A stretch of DNA of 27,489 nt from CAZJCK01 sp964544635. Lineage in GTDB: Bacteria; Zixibacteria; MSB-5A5; GN15; FEB-12. Within the stretch, counting starts at the first letter, position 1. Every line of letters begins with the position of its first letter. The translations under genes and the position numbers were made by a program. Of the stretch, positions 1 through 9,668 are shown piece after piece. The stretch is taken from contig CAZJCK010000047.1 in the NCBI GenBank assembly GCA_964544635.1, positions 1 through 27,489 of the forward strand, written 5' to 3'. Under the pieces are notes generated by a model. It searched no databases, had not been told where the DNA came from, and saw only the letters and a program-made list of their open reading frames with translations.

Positions 1-55
1 GTCTATCTTCATATACTCTCCGGTCAGGTTGACAGCCCCCAGCGAGAGAAATGTA

Positions 56-1443
<1,388 letters not shown>

Positions 1444-1447
<4 letters not shown>

Positions 1448-2217
1448 GCAGTATCCATCCCACCGCCGTAGTTTCGCCGAAAGCCCAGCTGGCCGACTCT
1501 GTCTCGGTCGGGCCGGGCACGATTATCGAAGATGACGTTGTCATCGGCGACGGTTGCACGATTGCCTCCAATGTGCTGCTTGCATCGGGGGCGCGCCTGG
1601 GCAAGGATGTCAAGGTTCACCATGGCGCCGTGATCTCCACCCAGCCGCAGGACCTCAAATTCGGCGGTGAGAAGACGCAGGTGACGATTGGCGACGGTAC
1701 CACCGTCCGCGAGTACGCCACGATCAACCGCGGCACCGTGGCGCACGGGGTGACCGAGATCGGTAAGGAGTGCTTTATCATGGCGTACGCCCACGTGGCG
1801 CACGACTGCATTCTCAAGAACAACATCATCATGGCCAACTCGGTCAATCTGGCCGGGCATATAGAGATCGACGAGTATGCGATCATCGGCGGTATCGTGC
1901 CGATCCATCAGTTCACCAAGATCGGGGCGCACTGCATGATCGGGGGCGGTTTCCGGGTACAGCAGGACGTGGTGCCGTACTCGCTGGTCGGCGGCTATCC
2001 GCTCAAAGTGGTCGGCTTGAACGCAGTCGGGTTGAAACGTCGCGGTTTCGACACCGAGGTGATCCGCCAGATCGAGAAGGCGTTCAAGTTTCTGTTTTTC
2101 AGCAAACTGAACACGTCGCAGGCTGTCGAGCGGATCAAGTCGGAGATCGAGCTGATCCCTGAGGTGCAGTTGATTCTGGATTTCATTGAGCGCTCCGAGC
2201 GGGGGATCGTGAAGTAG
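1444..2217 (+). CDS. lpxA: Acyl-ACP--UDP-N-acetylglucosamine O-acyltransferase
   Basis: LpxA transfers an R-3-hydroxyacyl chain from ACP to the 3-OH of UDP-GlcNAc, the first step of lipid A synthesis, in the cytoplasm as a trimer. At 257 residues it is close to the E. coli enzyme (262). The first two thirds consist of hexapeptide repeats of a left-handed beta helix. The catalytic base is His120 in AHVAHDC (E. coli His125), with His117 beside it. Downstream, HQFTKIGAHCMIGGG and GLKRRGF match conserved substrate-binding segments. The residue equivalent to E. coli Gly173, which helps set acyl length, is also glycine (Gly168), which would allow a long chain. ATG 1444 overlaps the lpxC/fabZ stop (ATGA), so the two are probably translationally coupled. 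The C-terminal helical domain ends at RSERGIVK. Confidence 0.97.
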
Positions 2218-2232
2218 GCTGATCGACGCGTA

Positions 2233-2261
2233 TTGACACTCTCGACATTTGTGACTATATT
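2233..2261 (+). promoter_or_regulatory. Near-consensus sigma70 promoter for the outer-membrane protein gene
   Basis: TTGACA (2233-2238) and TATATT (2256-2261) are separated by exactly 17 bases. This is a consensus -35 and a 5/6 -10 element. Transcription should start near 2268, giving a leader of about 50 bases before ATG 2320. It lies just after the lpxA stop, so the barrel gene can be transcribed apart from lpxC-lpxA. Confidence 0.75.
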
Positions 2262-2262
2262 T

Positions 2263-2287
2263 CCGACAAAGATATCTTTTTTGTCGG
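2263..2287 (+). promoter_or_regulatory. Inverted repeat at the predicted transcription start
   Basis: CCGACAAA (2263-2270) and TTTGTCGG (2280-2287) form a perfect 8-base inverted repeat around a 9-base AT-rich centre. It begins 1 base after the predicted -10 element and covers the likely start site. It could be a repressor operator, or a hairpin at the 5' end of the mRNA that affects stability. There is no T-run after it, so a terminator is unlikely. Confidence 0.5.
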
Positions 2288-2319
2288 CGACAGCGCGGTA
2301 CTCGTATTGGAGGGCGGTC

Positions 2320-3348
2320 ATGAAACGGGCGGCAATTGCAGCAGCTATCATACTTGTTGTTTCTGGTAGCGTGTTGGGGCAGGCCAAGGTCGGCACCACC
2401 GGTCCCCAGTTTCTCGAATTGATACCGACCATGCGCTCGCAGGCCACCGTCACCGGGGCAATCCTCTTCGGTGACAACCACGGCCACCACTACAACCCGG
2501 CGCTCCTGGCGTTTCGGCCGCAGTATGTGTTGTCGCTCTCGACCGTCGAACAGGATGGCGGTGTCGATTTCCGAGGCGGTACAGCCACCGGCGGGACATT
2601 TGATCGCAACGGCAGAGGAATTCATGTCGGATACAGTTTCACTCATCTCTCGAGCGGTGAACTCAGAGAACGAACGTACAATCAAGGCACGATCGAAACC
2701 TCCTCGCGCACATTCGATTATGACGGATACGAGCACAAGTTTACTTTGGCCTACGGCTTTCCGACCGATTTTGATTTCAGTGTTGGTGTCGCCGTCAACG
2801 CATTCAAAGAAGAGGTGCATGACTTCACCTCAGACGGCACGGCGTACGATATCGGAGCAGCCGTTCGGCATTTTGTCATGCTGAACCAGAGTATCAGCGT
2901 GCAACCGTTCGGCTCGATCGCCTATCAAAATCTTGGGCCGGATGTTACGTTCATTGATAACGCGTATCCGTTGCCGAAGCGGTTCACGGTGGGTGCCGGC
3001 AGCAGGTTCTCGTACCACAGTGAGCGGCTGAGGCTGGCTGAAGTTACGCCAGTCGTGGAACGGGTGATGCGGGCCAACGATGAAAGCGACTTCACCAGTA
3101 TCGGCATCGAAGCCGGCCTGTTCGAAACCGGATATTTCCGCACCGGTGATCGTGAGAACGCCAATTTTGATTCGGTGTGGGGGTTCGGCGTCACGACTGT
3201 CGGTATCCAGAAGCAGTTGTTCGGCGATGTGCGTATCAGTGACGGTTTCTTCCGCTGGCTGGCCGCCAATCTGCACGTGGCGTACGATTATTCGGAGCAT
3301 GGGGGAGACTTCAGCGGCGAACCATACAGCATATCGATCATGTTATAA
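2320..3348 (+). CDS. Secreted protein, probable outer-membrane beta-barrel
   Basis: I do not recognise the family. The 342-residue product starts with a clear Sec signal peptide (MKRAAIAAAIILVVSGSVLGQA, cut near residue 21-22). The rest has many alternating polar/hydrophobic stretches rich in Gly, Tyr, Phe and Asp, as expected for beta-strands of an outer-membrane barrel, and ends in the strand-like YSISIML. There is no lipobox, no hydrophobic helix after the signal and no obvious catalytic motif. ATG 2320 was chosen because GGAGGG (2309-2314) sits just upstream; the longer frame from TTG 2233 begins inside the -35 box. It has its own promoter and lies between lpxA and the Gfo/Idh gene, so a role at the outer membrane fits. 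A soluble beta-rich periplasmic protein is the alternative. Confidence 0.75.
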   Translation: MKRAAIAAAIILVVSGSVLGQAKVGTTGPQFLELIPTMRSQATVTGAILFGDNHGHHYNPALLAFRPQYVLSLSTVEQDGGVDFRGGTATGGTFDRNGRGIHVGYSFTHLSSGELRERTYNQGTIETSSRTFDYDGYEHKFTLAYGFPTDFDFSVGVAVNAFKEEVHDFTSDGTAYDIGAAVRHFVMLNQSISVQPFGSIAYQNLGPDVTFIDNAYPLPKRFTVGAGSRFSYHSERLRLAEVTPVVERVMRANDESDFTSIGIEAGLFETGYFRTGDRENANFDSVWGFGVTTVGIQKQLFGDVRISDGFFRWLAANLHVAYDYSEHGGDFSGEPYSISIML

Positions 3349-3349
3349 G

Positions 3350-3377
3350 GCCGGAATGTCCCGCCGGGATATCCGGC
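3350..3377 (+). terminator. Hairpin just after the barrel gene, possible terminator
   Basis: GCCGGA (3350-3355) pairs with TCCGGC (3372-3377), and inside it TCCC (3359-3362) pairs with GGGA (3366-3369). The hairpin begins one base after the TAA stop and is followed by GTTCTTGT, only a weak T-tract. It may be an intrinsic terminator or the first of the palindromes that fill this gap. Confidence 0.45.
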
Positions 3378-3396
3378 GTTCTTGTATCGTTGAATT

Positions 3397-3482
3397 CCCC
3401 GGAACTCTCAGTCCGCCTGCGGCGTCCCTCGAGATTCCGGTCTACAACAGGTTTGCGGCCTTGAGATTCCGGGTTAGTGCCT
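3397..3482 (+). repeat. Palindromic extragenic repeat, copy 1
   Basis: CCGGAA (3399-3404) and TTCCGG (3435-3440) enclose the CG-rich core CCGCCTGCGGC (3413-3423). GAGATTCCGG at 3431-3440 is repeated exactly at 3473-3482. The 11-base core recurs in reverse orientation at 22351-22361, next to a similar GAGATT word, and a related hairpin lies at 27391-27431. This looks like one family of dispersed, partly decayed palindromes. No gene is seen in 3349-3630; the reading frame that crosses it is repetitive and not protein-like. Confidence 0.5.
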
Positions 3483-3566
3483 ACACCAGGGAGGATAATG
3501 GGGCCCGGACCAGGTCGGGGATGACGTGCGAGAGGGACCGATCACATTTCCCCTCCGCCAAATCCC

Positions 3567-3595
3567 TTGCGCCATCGCGTGACCCTGCGTACTAT
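3567..3595 (+). promoter_or_regulatory. Possible promoter upstream of the Gfo/Idh gene
   Basis: TTGCGC (3567-3572) and TACTAT (3590-3595) have a 17-base spacer and lie 36 bases before ATG 3631. Both boxes match only partly. If used, it would drive the oxidoreductase-lpxB-waaA-lpxK-nadB-guaA block. Confidence 0.35.
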
Positions 3596-3612
3596 CCCTC
3601 AAGTAACGACTG

Positions 3613-3626
3613 CTCAACAGGTTGAG
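3613..3626 (+). promoter_or_regulatory. Short inverted repeat over the ribosome binding site
   Basis: CTCAAC (3613-3618) and GTTGAG (3621-3626) form a perfect 6-base inverted repeat with a 2-base centre, ending 4 bases before ATG 3631 and including the GAGG that would serve as the ribosome binding site. It may be a protein-binding site or chance. Confidence 0.25.
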
Positions 3627-3630
3627 GTAT

Positions 3631-4620
3631 ATGAAGAAAGTCAAAACCGCCGTCGTCGGTGTCGGCTCGCTGGGCCGTCACCACGCCCGATGGCTCAATC
3701 AACTCGATAAATCCCACCTGATCGGTGTCTACGATATCGACCGGGACAAAGCCAAAGAACGGGCCGACGATCTCGGCGTCGCCGTGCTATCCTCACTCGA
3801 CGAAGTTGTCGACAAGGCCGAGGCGGTCTCGATCGTTGTCACGACATCGGCGCACTACGATGTTGCGTCGCAACTGATCGAGGCCGGACTGCACTGCCTG
3901 ATCGAAAAGCCGGTGGTACCGTCGATTGATGCTGCCGGCAAGCTGCAGAAGCTGGCCGACTCGAAGAATGTCAAGGTCACCGTCGGTCAAATCGAGCGGT
4001 TCAACCCGGCGGTGCGCGGCCTGGCCGAGTATGACGTCCGCCCCGCTTTCATCGAGGCCCATCGTATGGCGGCTTTTGATCCGCGCGGCACCGATGTCGC
4101 GGTGGTGCTCGACCTGATGATTCACGACATCGACCTGGCGCTTGTGTTCACGAAATCGAAAGTTGCCGACATTCAATCATCGGCGGTCTCGGTCATCTCG
4201 GATCAAGTCGATATTGCCAATGCGCGGTTGACCTTCCAGAACGGTTCGGTCGCCAACCTGACCGCCTCGCGCATCTCGCTGACCGCCATGCGCAAGCTGC
4301 GTTTTTTCCAGCAGTCGGGCTACTTCTCGCTCGACCTGGCCAAGAAGCAGGCCGATATCTATCGTCTCGGCGAATCGGGCGAGTCCGGGGACGGCATGCG
4401 CATCCCGCTTGGCAAATCGGGCAAAGATGTTGTCTACGCCAAGGTGGCCGATGACGGCCGTGACATGCTCGGTATGGAGCTGGAGAGCTTTCTTGACAGC
4501 ATCATCAACGATACTCCGGTAGCGGTCACCCTGGCCGAAGCAACCGAGGCGGTGCGGGTAGCGCTTGAGGTGGAACGGATCGGCAGGGAATCGGTGTCGC
4601 GCATGATGGCGGCACAGTAG
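3631..4620 (+). CDS. Gfo/Idh/MocA family oxidoreductase in the lipid A cluster
   Basis: This is an NAD(P)-dependent oxidoreductase of 329 residues. The N-terminal Rossmann fold carries GVGSLGRHH (about residues 10-18). The family's EKP motif is Glu92-Lys93-Pro94 (LIEKPVV), and IHDID around His165 matches the catalytic Asp-x3-His region of the C-terminal alpha/beta domain. The family acts on sugars and nucleotide sugars; one branch (GnnA) oxidises UDP-GlcNAc at C3 ahead of an aminotransferase (GnnB). No GnnB is present here, so a 3-amino lipid A cannot be assumed. It sits 3 bases before lpxB, the slot held by lpxI in alphaproteobacterial lpxA-lpxI-lpxB operons. ATG 3631 was preferred to the in-frame TTG 3622 because MKKVKTAVVGVG is the usual family start. 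The substrate is unknown. Confidence 0.88.
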   Translation: MKKVKTAVVGVGSLGRHHARWLNQLDKSHLIGVYDIDRDKAKERADDLGVAVLSSLDEVVDKAEAVSIVVTTSAHYDVASQLIEAGLHCLIEKPVVPSIDAAGKLQKLADSKNVKVTVGQIERFNPAVRGLAEYDVRPAFIEAHRMAAFDPRGTDVAVVLDLMIHDIDLALVFTKSKVADIQSSAVSVISDQVDIANARLTFQNGSVANLTASRISLTAMRKLRFFQQSGYFSLDLAKKQADIYRLGESGESGDGMRIPLGKSGKDVVYAKVADDGRDMLGMELESFLDSIINDTPVAVTLAEATEAVRVALEVERIGRESVSRMMAAQ

Positions 4621-4623
4621 TCG

Positions 4624-5730
4624 ATGGCGGCACCGTCGATATTCGTCTCGGCCGGCGATCCGTCGGGTGACAACGCCGCCGGCCGGGTCGGCGAGTTACT
4701 TCGCGAACGATACCCTGGCCTGAGATTATCCGGTCTGGGCGGGCCGCGACTCAAAAATCTCGGTCAAACCCAACTGGCTGACCCCAACGACCTCGCCGTG
4801 GTCGGGTTCTGGGAAGTTGCCAAACGCTACGGTTATTTCCGCGCGCTGATGCACCGCTGCGTTGACCACATCAAGCGCGAGCAACCGTCACTGGTCCTCC
4901 TCGTCGACTATCCCGGCTTCAATCTCAGGCTGGCCAGGCGTATCAAGTCATTCGGCATACCCATCCTGTACTACATATCACCGCAGGTCTGGGCCTGGGG
5001 ACCCAAACGGGTCAAACAGATTGCCGAGCTGGTCGACCGCATGATCGTCATCCTGCCGTTCGAAGAGGAGTTTTTTCGGCGGTTCGACGTTCCCTGTGAC
5101 TTTGTCGGTCACTATCTGGTTGAAGATATCCCCGACACGTTCATCGGTTCGCCGCTGCCGGAGACACCGTCGCTCGGCCTGCTGCCCGGCTCGCGGAAGC
5201 AGGAAGTCGAACGTATTCTGCCGCCGATGCTCGAGGCGGCGGCGCAGCTGCATGCGACACACGCGATTGAATCGACGGTTGCGGGGATCGCCGGACGGTT
5301 CGACTACGAGGCTGCCGTCGCACCGTACCGTGACAAGGGCGTATCCCTTGTCTACGACGATGCCCGGCGTGTCGTATACGAAAGCACCGCGGTACTGGTA
5401 GCGTCGGGCACCGCCACCCTCGAAACCGGGATCATAGGCCGTCCCATGGTTATTGTATATAAGACAGGCTGGCTGACCTACCAGATTGCGCGACGGCTGG
5501 TCAGCCTGACCATGATTGGACTGGTTAATCTCGTGCTCGATGAACAGGTAGTGCCGGAACTCATTCAGGACGATGTCACGCCGTCGAACATGGTCGCGGA
5601 ACTGACGCCGATATTCGACGACGAGGCGTACCGTGCCCGCATGTTGACGAAACTGCACGACGTACCGTTGTCGCTGGGCGGCGAGGGAGCGTCGCAGCGC
5701 GCCGCCGACGTCATCGGGGGTTACCTGTGA
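4624..5730 (+). CDS. lpxB: Lipid-A-disaccharide synthase
   Basis: LpxB (glycosyltransferase family 19) joins UDP-2,3-diacylglucosamine to lipid X to make the beta-1,6 disaccharide at the inner face of the cytoplasmic membrane. The 368-residue product (E. coli 382) opens with SAGDPSGD (residues 9-16), like the E. coli AGEASGD. It then shows DYPGFNLRLARR, ISPQVWAWG, DFVGHYLVED and LLPGSRKQEVE with Gly189-Ser190-Arg191. The C-terminal SGTATLETGIIGRPMV and the following hydrophobic, basic segment fit the nucleotide-sugar and membrane-contact regions. It lies 3 bases after the Gfo/Idh gene, and its TGA overlaps the waaA GTG, so it is in the same transcript. Confidence 0.97.
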   Translation: MAAPSIFVSAGDPSGDNAAGRVGELLRERYPGLRLSGLGGPRLKNLGQTQLADPNDLAVVGFWEVAKRYGYFRALMHRCVDHIKREQPSLVLLVDYPGFNLRLARRIKSFGIPILYYISPQVWAWGPKRVKQIAELVDRMIVILPFEEEFFRRFDVPCDFVGHYLVEDIPDTFIGSPLPETPSLGLLPGSRKQEVERILPPMLEAAAQLHATHAIESTVAGIAGRFDYEAAVAPYRDKGVSLVYDDARRVVYESTAVLVASGTATLETGIIGRPMVIVYKTGWLTYQIARRLVSLTMIGLVNLVLDEQVVPELIQDDVTPSNMVAELTPIFDDEAYRARMLTKLHDVPLSLGGEGASQRAADVIGGYL

Positions 5731-6968
5731 CCGGGCTGTACAAGCTGCTCGGGCGGCTGGCATTCGGTCTGCTCTACCCGTACGGCGCCTATCGGGCGGC
5801 GCAGGGGGACCGGTTGTGGCGCGGACGGCTCGGTGTGGTCGATCTGCCGGCGTGCGATGTCTGGCTGCATGCCGCCTCCGTCGGCGAGTCCAGAGTGATC
5901 GGCTACCTTGCCGGCTGGCTGCTCCAACACCACGACAGCGTTCGCGTTCACATCAGTATCATGACAGCAACCGGCCTCGCTGCGACCGAGAGCCTGTTCC
6001 AGAACGAACGGCGGGTCACCGTGTCGCACTTTCCGCTCGATGTCGCCTGGCCGGTGGCGCGCATGCTCAGGCGGTTGCAGCCGAAGATCGTTGTCATGGC
6101 CGAAACCGAAATCTGGCCGGTCTTTCTTGAAGAAGCGGGTAGTCGCGGGGCGAAGATCATTCTGGTCAACGGACGGATGTCGGAGCGAACCTTCGGCCAC
6201 TACAAGCTGGTCCGGTCGCAGATGCAACGGCTGTTCGCGCTGTATGACCGGTTCTTCTTCAAGACCGACGACGACAAGGCGAGGTATGAAGCGCTTGGGT
6301 TGCCTGAGGATCGGTACGAAACGGGGGGCGACATGAAATTTGATGCTCCTTTGATGGCGCTCGATGATAGCGTCCGCAGAAAGCTGCGACGCGAGATGGG
6401 CATCGGCGACGACGAGTTCCTCTTTGTCTGCGGTTCGACCCGGCCGGGCGAGGAGGAGGCAATCCTGTCGGCGCTGAATCAACTTGGCGAGACCGGGCGC
6501 CGGGTCCGCACGGTGATCGCGCCGCGCCATGTCGAGCGGGCCGACGAAGTGGCCGAGACGATTCGAATGGCCGGCTGGGACTGCGACCGGTATGGCGAGG
6601 GGCAGTCGTCGCGGCCGCTTATCCTGGTCGACCGGATGGGTGTGCTCATCCCGCTTTACCAGCTGGCCGACCTGGCGTTTGTCGGCGGTACCCTGGCCGA
6701 TATCGGCGGTCACAACATTCTGGAGCCGGTCTGGGCAGGCACGCCGGTCATTTATGGGCCGTCGCTGGCGAATGTCCGCGAGGCGGCAGGCTATATCGAG
6801 GCTCAGAACTTCGGGGCGCGTCTTGACACCGCGGGTGAAATGGCAGATCTTGTTCGGGCTGTGATCACCAATAAACGTACCTTCACCCGCAAGTCGGCGT
6901 CGGATGCAGACATTTCGCCCACGGCTCGCGCGGGCGAATACATCCTGCGGGCGCTTAACGATGTTTGA
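5727..6968 (+). CDS. waaA: 3-deoxy-D-manno-octulosonic acid transferase
   Basis: WaaA/KdtA (glycosyltransferase family 30) adds Kdo from CMP-Kdo to the lipid A precursor at the inner membrane. The product has 413 residues (E. coli 425). HAASVGE near residues 48-54 holds the catalytic Glu54. The C-terminal half has CGSTRPGEEE, VIAPRHVERAD, FVGGTLADIGGHN and ILEPVWAGTPVIYGP, the CMP-Kdo binding and GT-B signature segments. The N-terminal amphipathic/hydrophobic segment fits the usual membrane anchor. The start is GTG 5727, which overlaps the lpxB stop by 4 bases; no ATG fits better. Whether it adds one Kdo or more cannot be read from sequence. Its end overlaps lpxK by 8 bases. Confidence 0.96.
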   Translation: MTGLYKLLGRLAFGLLYPYGAYRAAQGDRLWRGRLGVVDLPACDVWLHAASVGESRVIGYLAGWLLQHHDSVRVHISIMTATGLAATESLFQNERRVTVSHFPLDVAWPVARMLRRLQPKIVVMAETEIWPVFLEEAGSRGAKIILVNGRMSERTFGHYKLVRSQMQRLFALYDRFFFKTDDDKARYEALGLPEDRYETGGDMKFDAPLMALDDSVRRKLRREMGIGDDEFLFVCGSTRPGEEEAILSALNQLGETGRRVRTVIAPRHVERADEVAETIRMAGWDCDRYGEGQSSRPLILVDRMGVLIPLYQLADLAFVGGTLADIGGHNILEPVWAGTPVIYGPSLANVREAAGYIEAQNFGARLDTAGEMADLVRAVITNKRTFTRKSASDADISPTARAGEYILRALNDV

Positions 6969-8046
6969 GTCGTTCTGGAAGAAAGTGTTGCGTCGCAAGC
7001 GACTGTCGCTGTACAGCCTGGCCGCATTCGGCTTCTGGATCGTGTCGCTGGGATACCGCCTGGCGGTTCGTTTGCATCAGCGCCGGCCGGTCGAACAGGT
7101 GCGCCTGAAAGTACCGGTCATTTCAATCGGTAATATCAGTGTCGGCGGCACCGGCAAGACGCCGCTGGTCCGTTTCCTCACCACGTTTTTCCAGCGCGAT
7201 CGTTGCCGCGTCGGCATCGTATCGAGCGGCTATGGCCGTGTCTCGACCGAATCATTCCTCGAACCGGGCTACCGGGTGCAGGAACTGAGCGCCGAACAGG
7301 TGGGGGATGAGGTCCGCTTTTTGGCGTCTGACCTGCCGCATGCGGTCTTCTCGGTCGACGCCAACAAGACGAGCGCCGCCGAGCGCCTGGCGGATTCGGG
7401 CGAGGTCGACCTGATTATTGTCGATGACGGTTTCCAGCACCGTTCGCTCTATCGCGACATCGACATCGTCGCCTACGATGCCGCCATCAAGCGTCGGAAC
7501 CTGGCGATGTTTCCCTACGGTGTGCTGCGCGAGCCGGAGACAGCGCTGGGGCGCGCCGATGTCGTGATCATCACCCGCTCGAACTTTTCGCGTGACATTA
7601 CCAGGCTGCGCAAGCGAATTCGAAAGCTGGCGCCCGATGCCGCCCATTACCACGCCCAGTTCATGATTCGCGAACTGGTCTCGAAAGAGCAACGTCGGCC
7701 GATCAAGTATCTCGAGGACAAATCAGTCTTTCTGTTTGCGGGGGTAGGCAATTTCCGGGTGCTGCGTAAGATGGTGACGGCGTTGTGCGGCGATCTCGAC
7801 GGCTGGCACGAGTTTTCCGACCACCAGCAGTACGACACCGAAATAATGACGAAGCTCAAAAGCGAGGCCGATAAGTACGATTCCGATGTCATCATCACCA
7901 CCGGCAAGGACTGGGTGAAGCTGGGCGACTTTGATTTTGACCGCGAGATATATTACCTTGCCCAGTCAATTGACCTGGACCCGGGAGAAGAGAAGCTGGT
8001 CGCCGATCTTCAACAACGCCTGAAGCTGGTACCGCAGGAAGAATAA
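6961..8046 (+). CDS. lpxK: Tetraacyldisaccharide 4'-kinase
   Basis: LpxK phosphorylates the 4' position of the lipid A disaccharide, making lipid IVA, at the cytoplasmic face of the inner membrane. The 361-residue product has an N-terminal hydrophobic segment (about residues 17-35), then the Walker A loop SIGNISVGGTGKTPLV with Lys66. DDGFQH holds Asp155, Asp156 and His160, equivalent to catalytic and base residues of characterised LpxK. TTGKDWVKL near the C-terminus is also typical. ATG 6961 overlaps the last 8 bases of waaA; the longer frame reaching back to 6904 would begin deep inside waaA. In this order waaA precedes lpxK although its product normally acts after LpxK. Confidence 0.96.
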   Translation: MFESFWKKVLRRKRLSLYSLAAFGFWIVSLGYRLAVRLHQRRPVEQVRLKVPVISIGNISVGGTGKTPLVRFLTTFFQRDRCRVGIVSSGYGRVSTESFLEPGYRVQELSAEQVGDEVRFLASDLPHAVFSVDANKTSAAERLADSGEVDLIIVDDGFQHRSLYRDIDIVAYDAAIKRRNLAMFPYGVLREPETALGRADVVIITRSNFSRDITRLRKRIRKLAPDAAHYHAQFMIRELVSKEQRRPIKYLEDKSVFLFAGVGNFRVLRKMVTALCGDLDGWHEFSDHQQYDTEIMTKLKSEADKYDSDVIITTGKDWVKLGDFDFDREIYYLAQSIDLDPGEEKLVADLQQRLKLVPQEE

Positions 8047-9668
8047 TGGAAAAACGCTACGATGTCCTGGTGATCGGCAGTGGTATTGCCGGGTTGTTCT
8101 ACGCCCTCGAAACGCACCGTCGCCGTCCCGACGCCCGTATCGCAATTGTCACCAAGAAGCGCACCTACGACTCAAACACCAACCGTGCCCAGGGCGGCAT
8201 TGCGGCTGTCCTGGCCGGAACCGACAGTTTCGACGCCCACATCAAGGATACGCTGGAAACCGGCGGTGGATTGAGTAACCCTGATGCCGTCGAGCGGATC
8301 ATCGAGGCCGGACCGGCGGTAATCGAGAAGCTGACGGGCTACGGTGTGGCCTTCACCTCTGCCAACGGCAGTTACTCGCTTGGTCGCGAGGGTGGCCATT
8401 CGGCGCCCCGCGTCTTGCATGCCGCCGACCTGACCGGCCGTGAAATCGAGCGCGCCATGGTAACTGCCTGCAAGGAGGCCTCGGACAAAGTCGATATCTA
8501 CCCCAACCACATCGTTCTCGATCTCTGCACCTTCAATTCGGGCGGCGTCGAGCAGTGCGGTGGTGCCTTCGTCTTCTCCGAGGCGCAACGGACGTTTGAT
8601 TCTTTCTATGCTCCGGTCACCATGCTTGCCAGCGGCGGCATCGGCCAGGTGTACTACCATACCACGAATCCGAAGATTGCTACCGGCGACGGTATCGCGC
8701 TGGCGCACCGGGCCGGGGTGTCGATCGCCAACATGGAATTCGTGCAGTTTCATCCGACGACGCTGTACAACCCCGGCCGTCCACCGTTCCTGATCTCCGA
8801 AGCGGTGCGCGGCGAAGGCGGGCGACTGAGAACTCTCGACGGTCGCTTCCTGATGGAAGACGCCCATCCGCTAAAAGACCTGGCGCCGCGTGATGTGGTC
8901 GCCCGAGCTATCGACAGGGAGCTGAAAGCCACCGGAGACGAGTATGTTTTGCTCGACTGCACCGATTTGGATGCCTCGTTTATCAAGAAACGCTTTCCGA
9001 ACATTCATGAGACCTGCATGAAGCGCGGATTCGACATGACCGAACGGTCGCTGCCGGTGGTGCCGGCGGCGCATTATGCCTGTGGCGGAGTCTTGTCGAA
9101 CGTGGATGGTAAAACCGAGCTGGCCGGCTTGTACGTGGCGGGCGAAGTCGCCATGTGCGGCATGCATGGCGCCAATCGCCTGGCGTCCAACTCGCTGCTG
9201 GAAGCGGTCGTGATGGCCGACCTGGCATCGAAGAAATCGATCGAACATCTCGATGCCGCGCCGTTTCCCGATGCCCCGGCAATCGACAACGCGCCGTTTT
9301 CGTCGCTCGAATACCCGCGCGAGAAGATTCTCATCGCCCACGACCGTCGCCAGCTCGGTCGCGTCATGTCCGACTTCGTCGGTATCATGCGCGGCGTTGA
9401 CCGTCTGGAACTGGCGCAGGAGAAGGTGCGGACGATCAAGAACGCCATTGAGCAGTACTATCTATCGACGCCGGTGACCTATGACATCGTAGAACTCCGC
9501 AACATGGCCACGGTGGCCGACCTGATCATCCGCAGTGCGCTGATGCGCAAGGAATCGCGCGGCCTGCACCAGATCGAGGAGTATCCCGACACCCGCCCGG
9601 AATTCCTGCACGACACTATAATCAAAGGATCGCTTGCCGATGACCACGCCCGCAGCCGTACACCATGA
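8046..9668 (+). CDS. nadB: L-aspartate oxidase
   Basis: NadB oxidises L-aspartate to iminoaspartate, the first step of de novo NAD synthesis, using FAD in the cytoplasm. The 540-residue product has the length of the E. coli enzyme. The FAD loop GSGIAG is at residues 11-16, followed by RAQGGIAAVL, the substrate-binding HAADLTGREIE, QFHPTTLYNPG, HYACGGV and MHGANRLASNSLLEA. These match NadB rather than succinate or fumarate dehydrogenase flavoproteins, and no iron-sulfur subunit gene is near. Its ATG shares one base with the lpxK stop. Quinolinate synthase (nadA) and nadC are not in the window, so the pathway must be completed elsewhere. Confidence 0.95.
   Translation: MEKRYDVLVIGSGIAGLFYALETHRRRPDARIAIVTKKRTYDSNTNRAQGGIAAVLAGTDSFDAHIKDTLETGGGLSNPDAVERIIEAGPAVIEKLTGYGVAFTSANGSYSLGREGGHSAPRVLHAADLTGREIERAMVTACKEASDKVDIYPNHIVLDLCTFNSGGVEQCGGAFVFSEAQRTFDSFYAPVTMLASGGIGQVYYHTTNPKIATGDGIALAHRAGVSIANMEFVQFHPTTLYNPGRPPFLISEAVRGEGGRLRTLDGRFLMEDAHPLKDLAPRDVVARAIDRELKATGDEYVLLDCTDLDASFIKKRFPNIHETCMKRGFDMTERSLPVVPAAHYACGGVLSNVDGKTELAGLYVAGEVAMCGMHGANRLASNSLLEAVVMADLASKKSIEHLDAAPFPDAPAIDNAPFSSLEYPREKILIAHDRRQLGRVMSDFVGIMRGVDRLELAQEKVRTIKNAIEQYYLSTPVTYDIVELRNMATVADLIIRSALMRKESRGLHQIEEYPDTRPEFLHDTIIKGSLADDHARSRTP

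Noticed and set aside
3080..3625. Plus-strand frame of 181 codons across the end of the barrel gene and the following gap
   Set aside because: It starts inside the barrel gene in another frame and then translates palindromic repeats.
5721..6998. Long minus-strand reading frame (425 codons)
   Set aside because: It is exactly antisense to waaA, whose motifs are unmistakable; the antisense product is Arg/Asp/His-rich and not protein-like.
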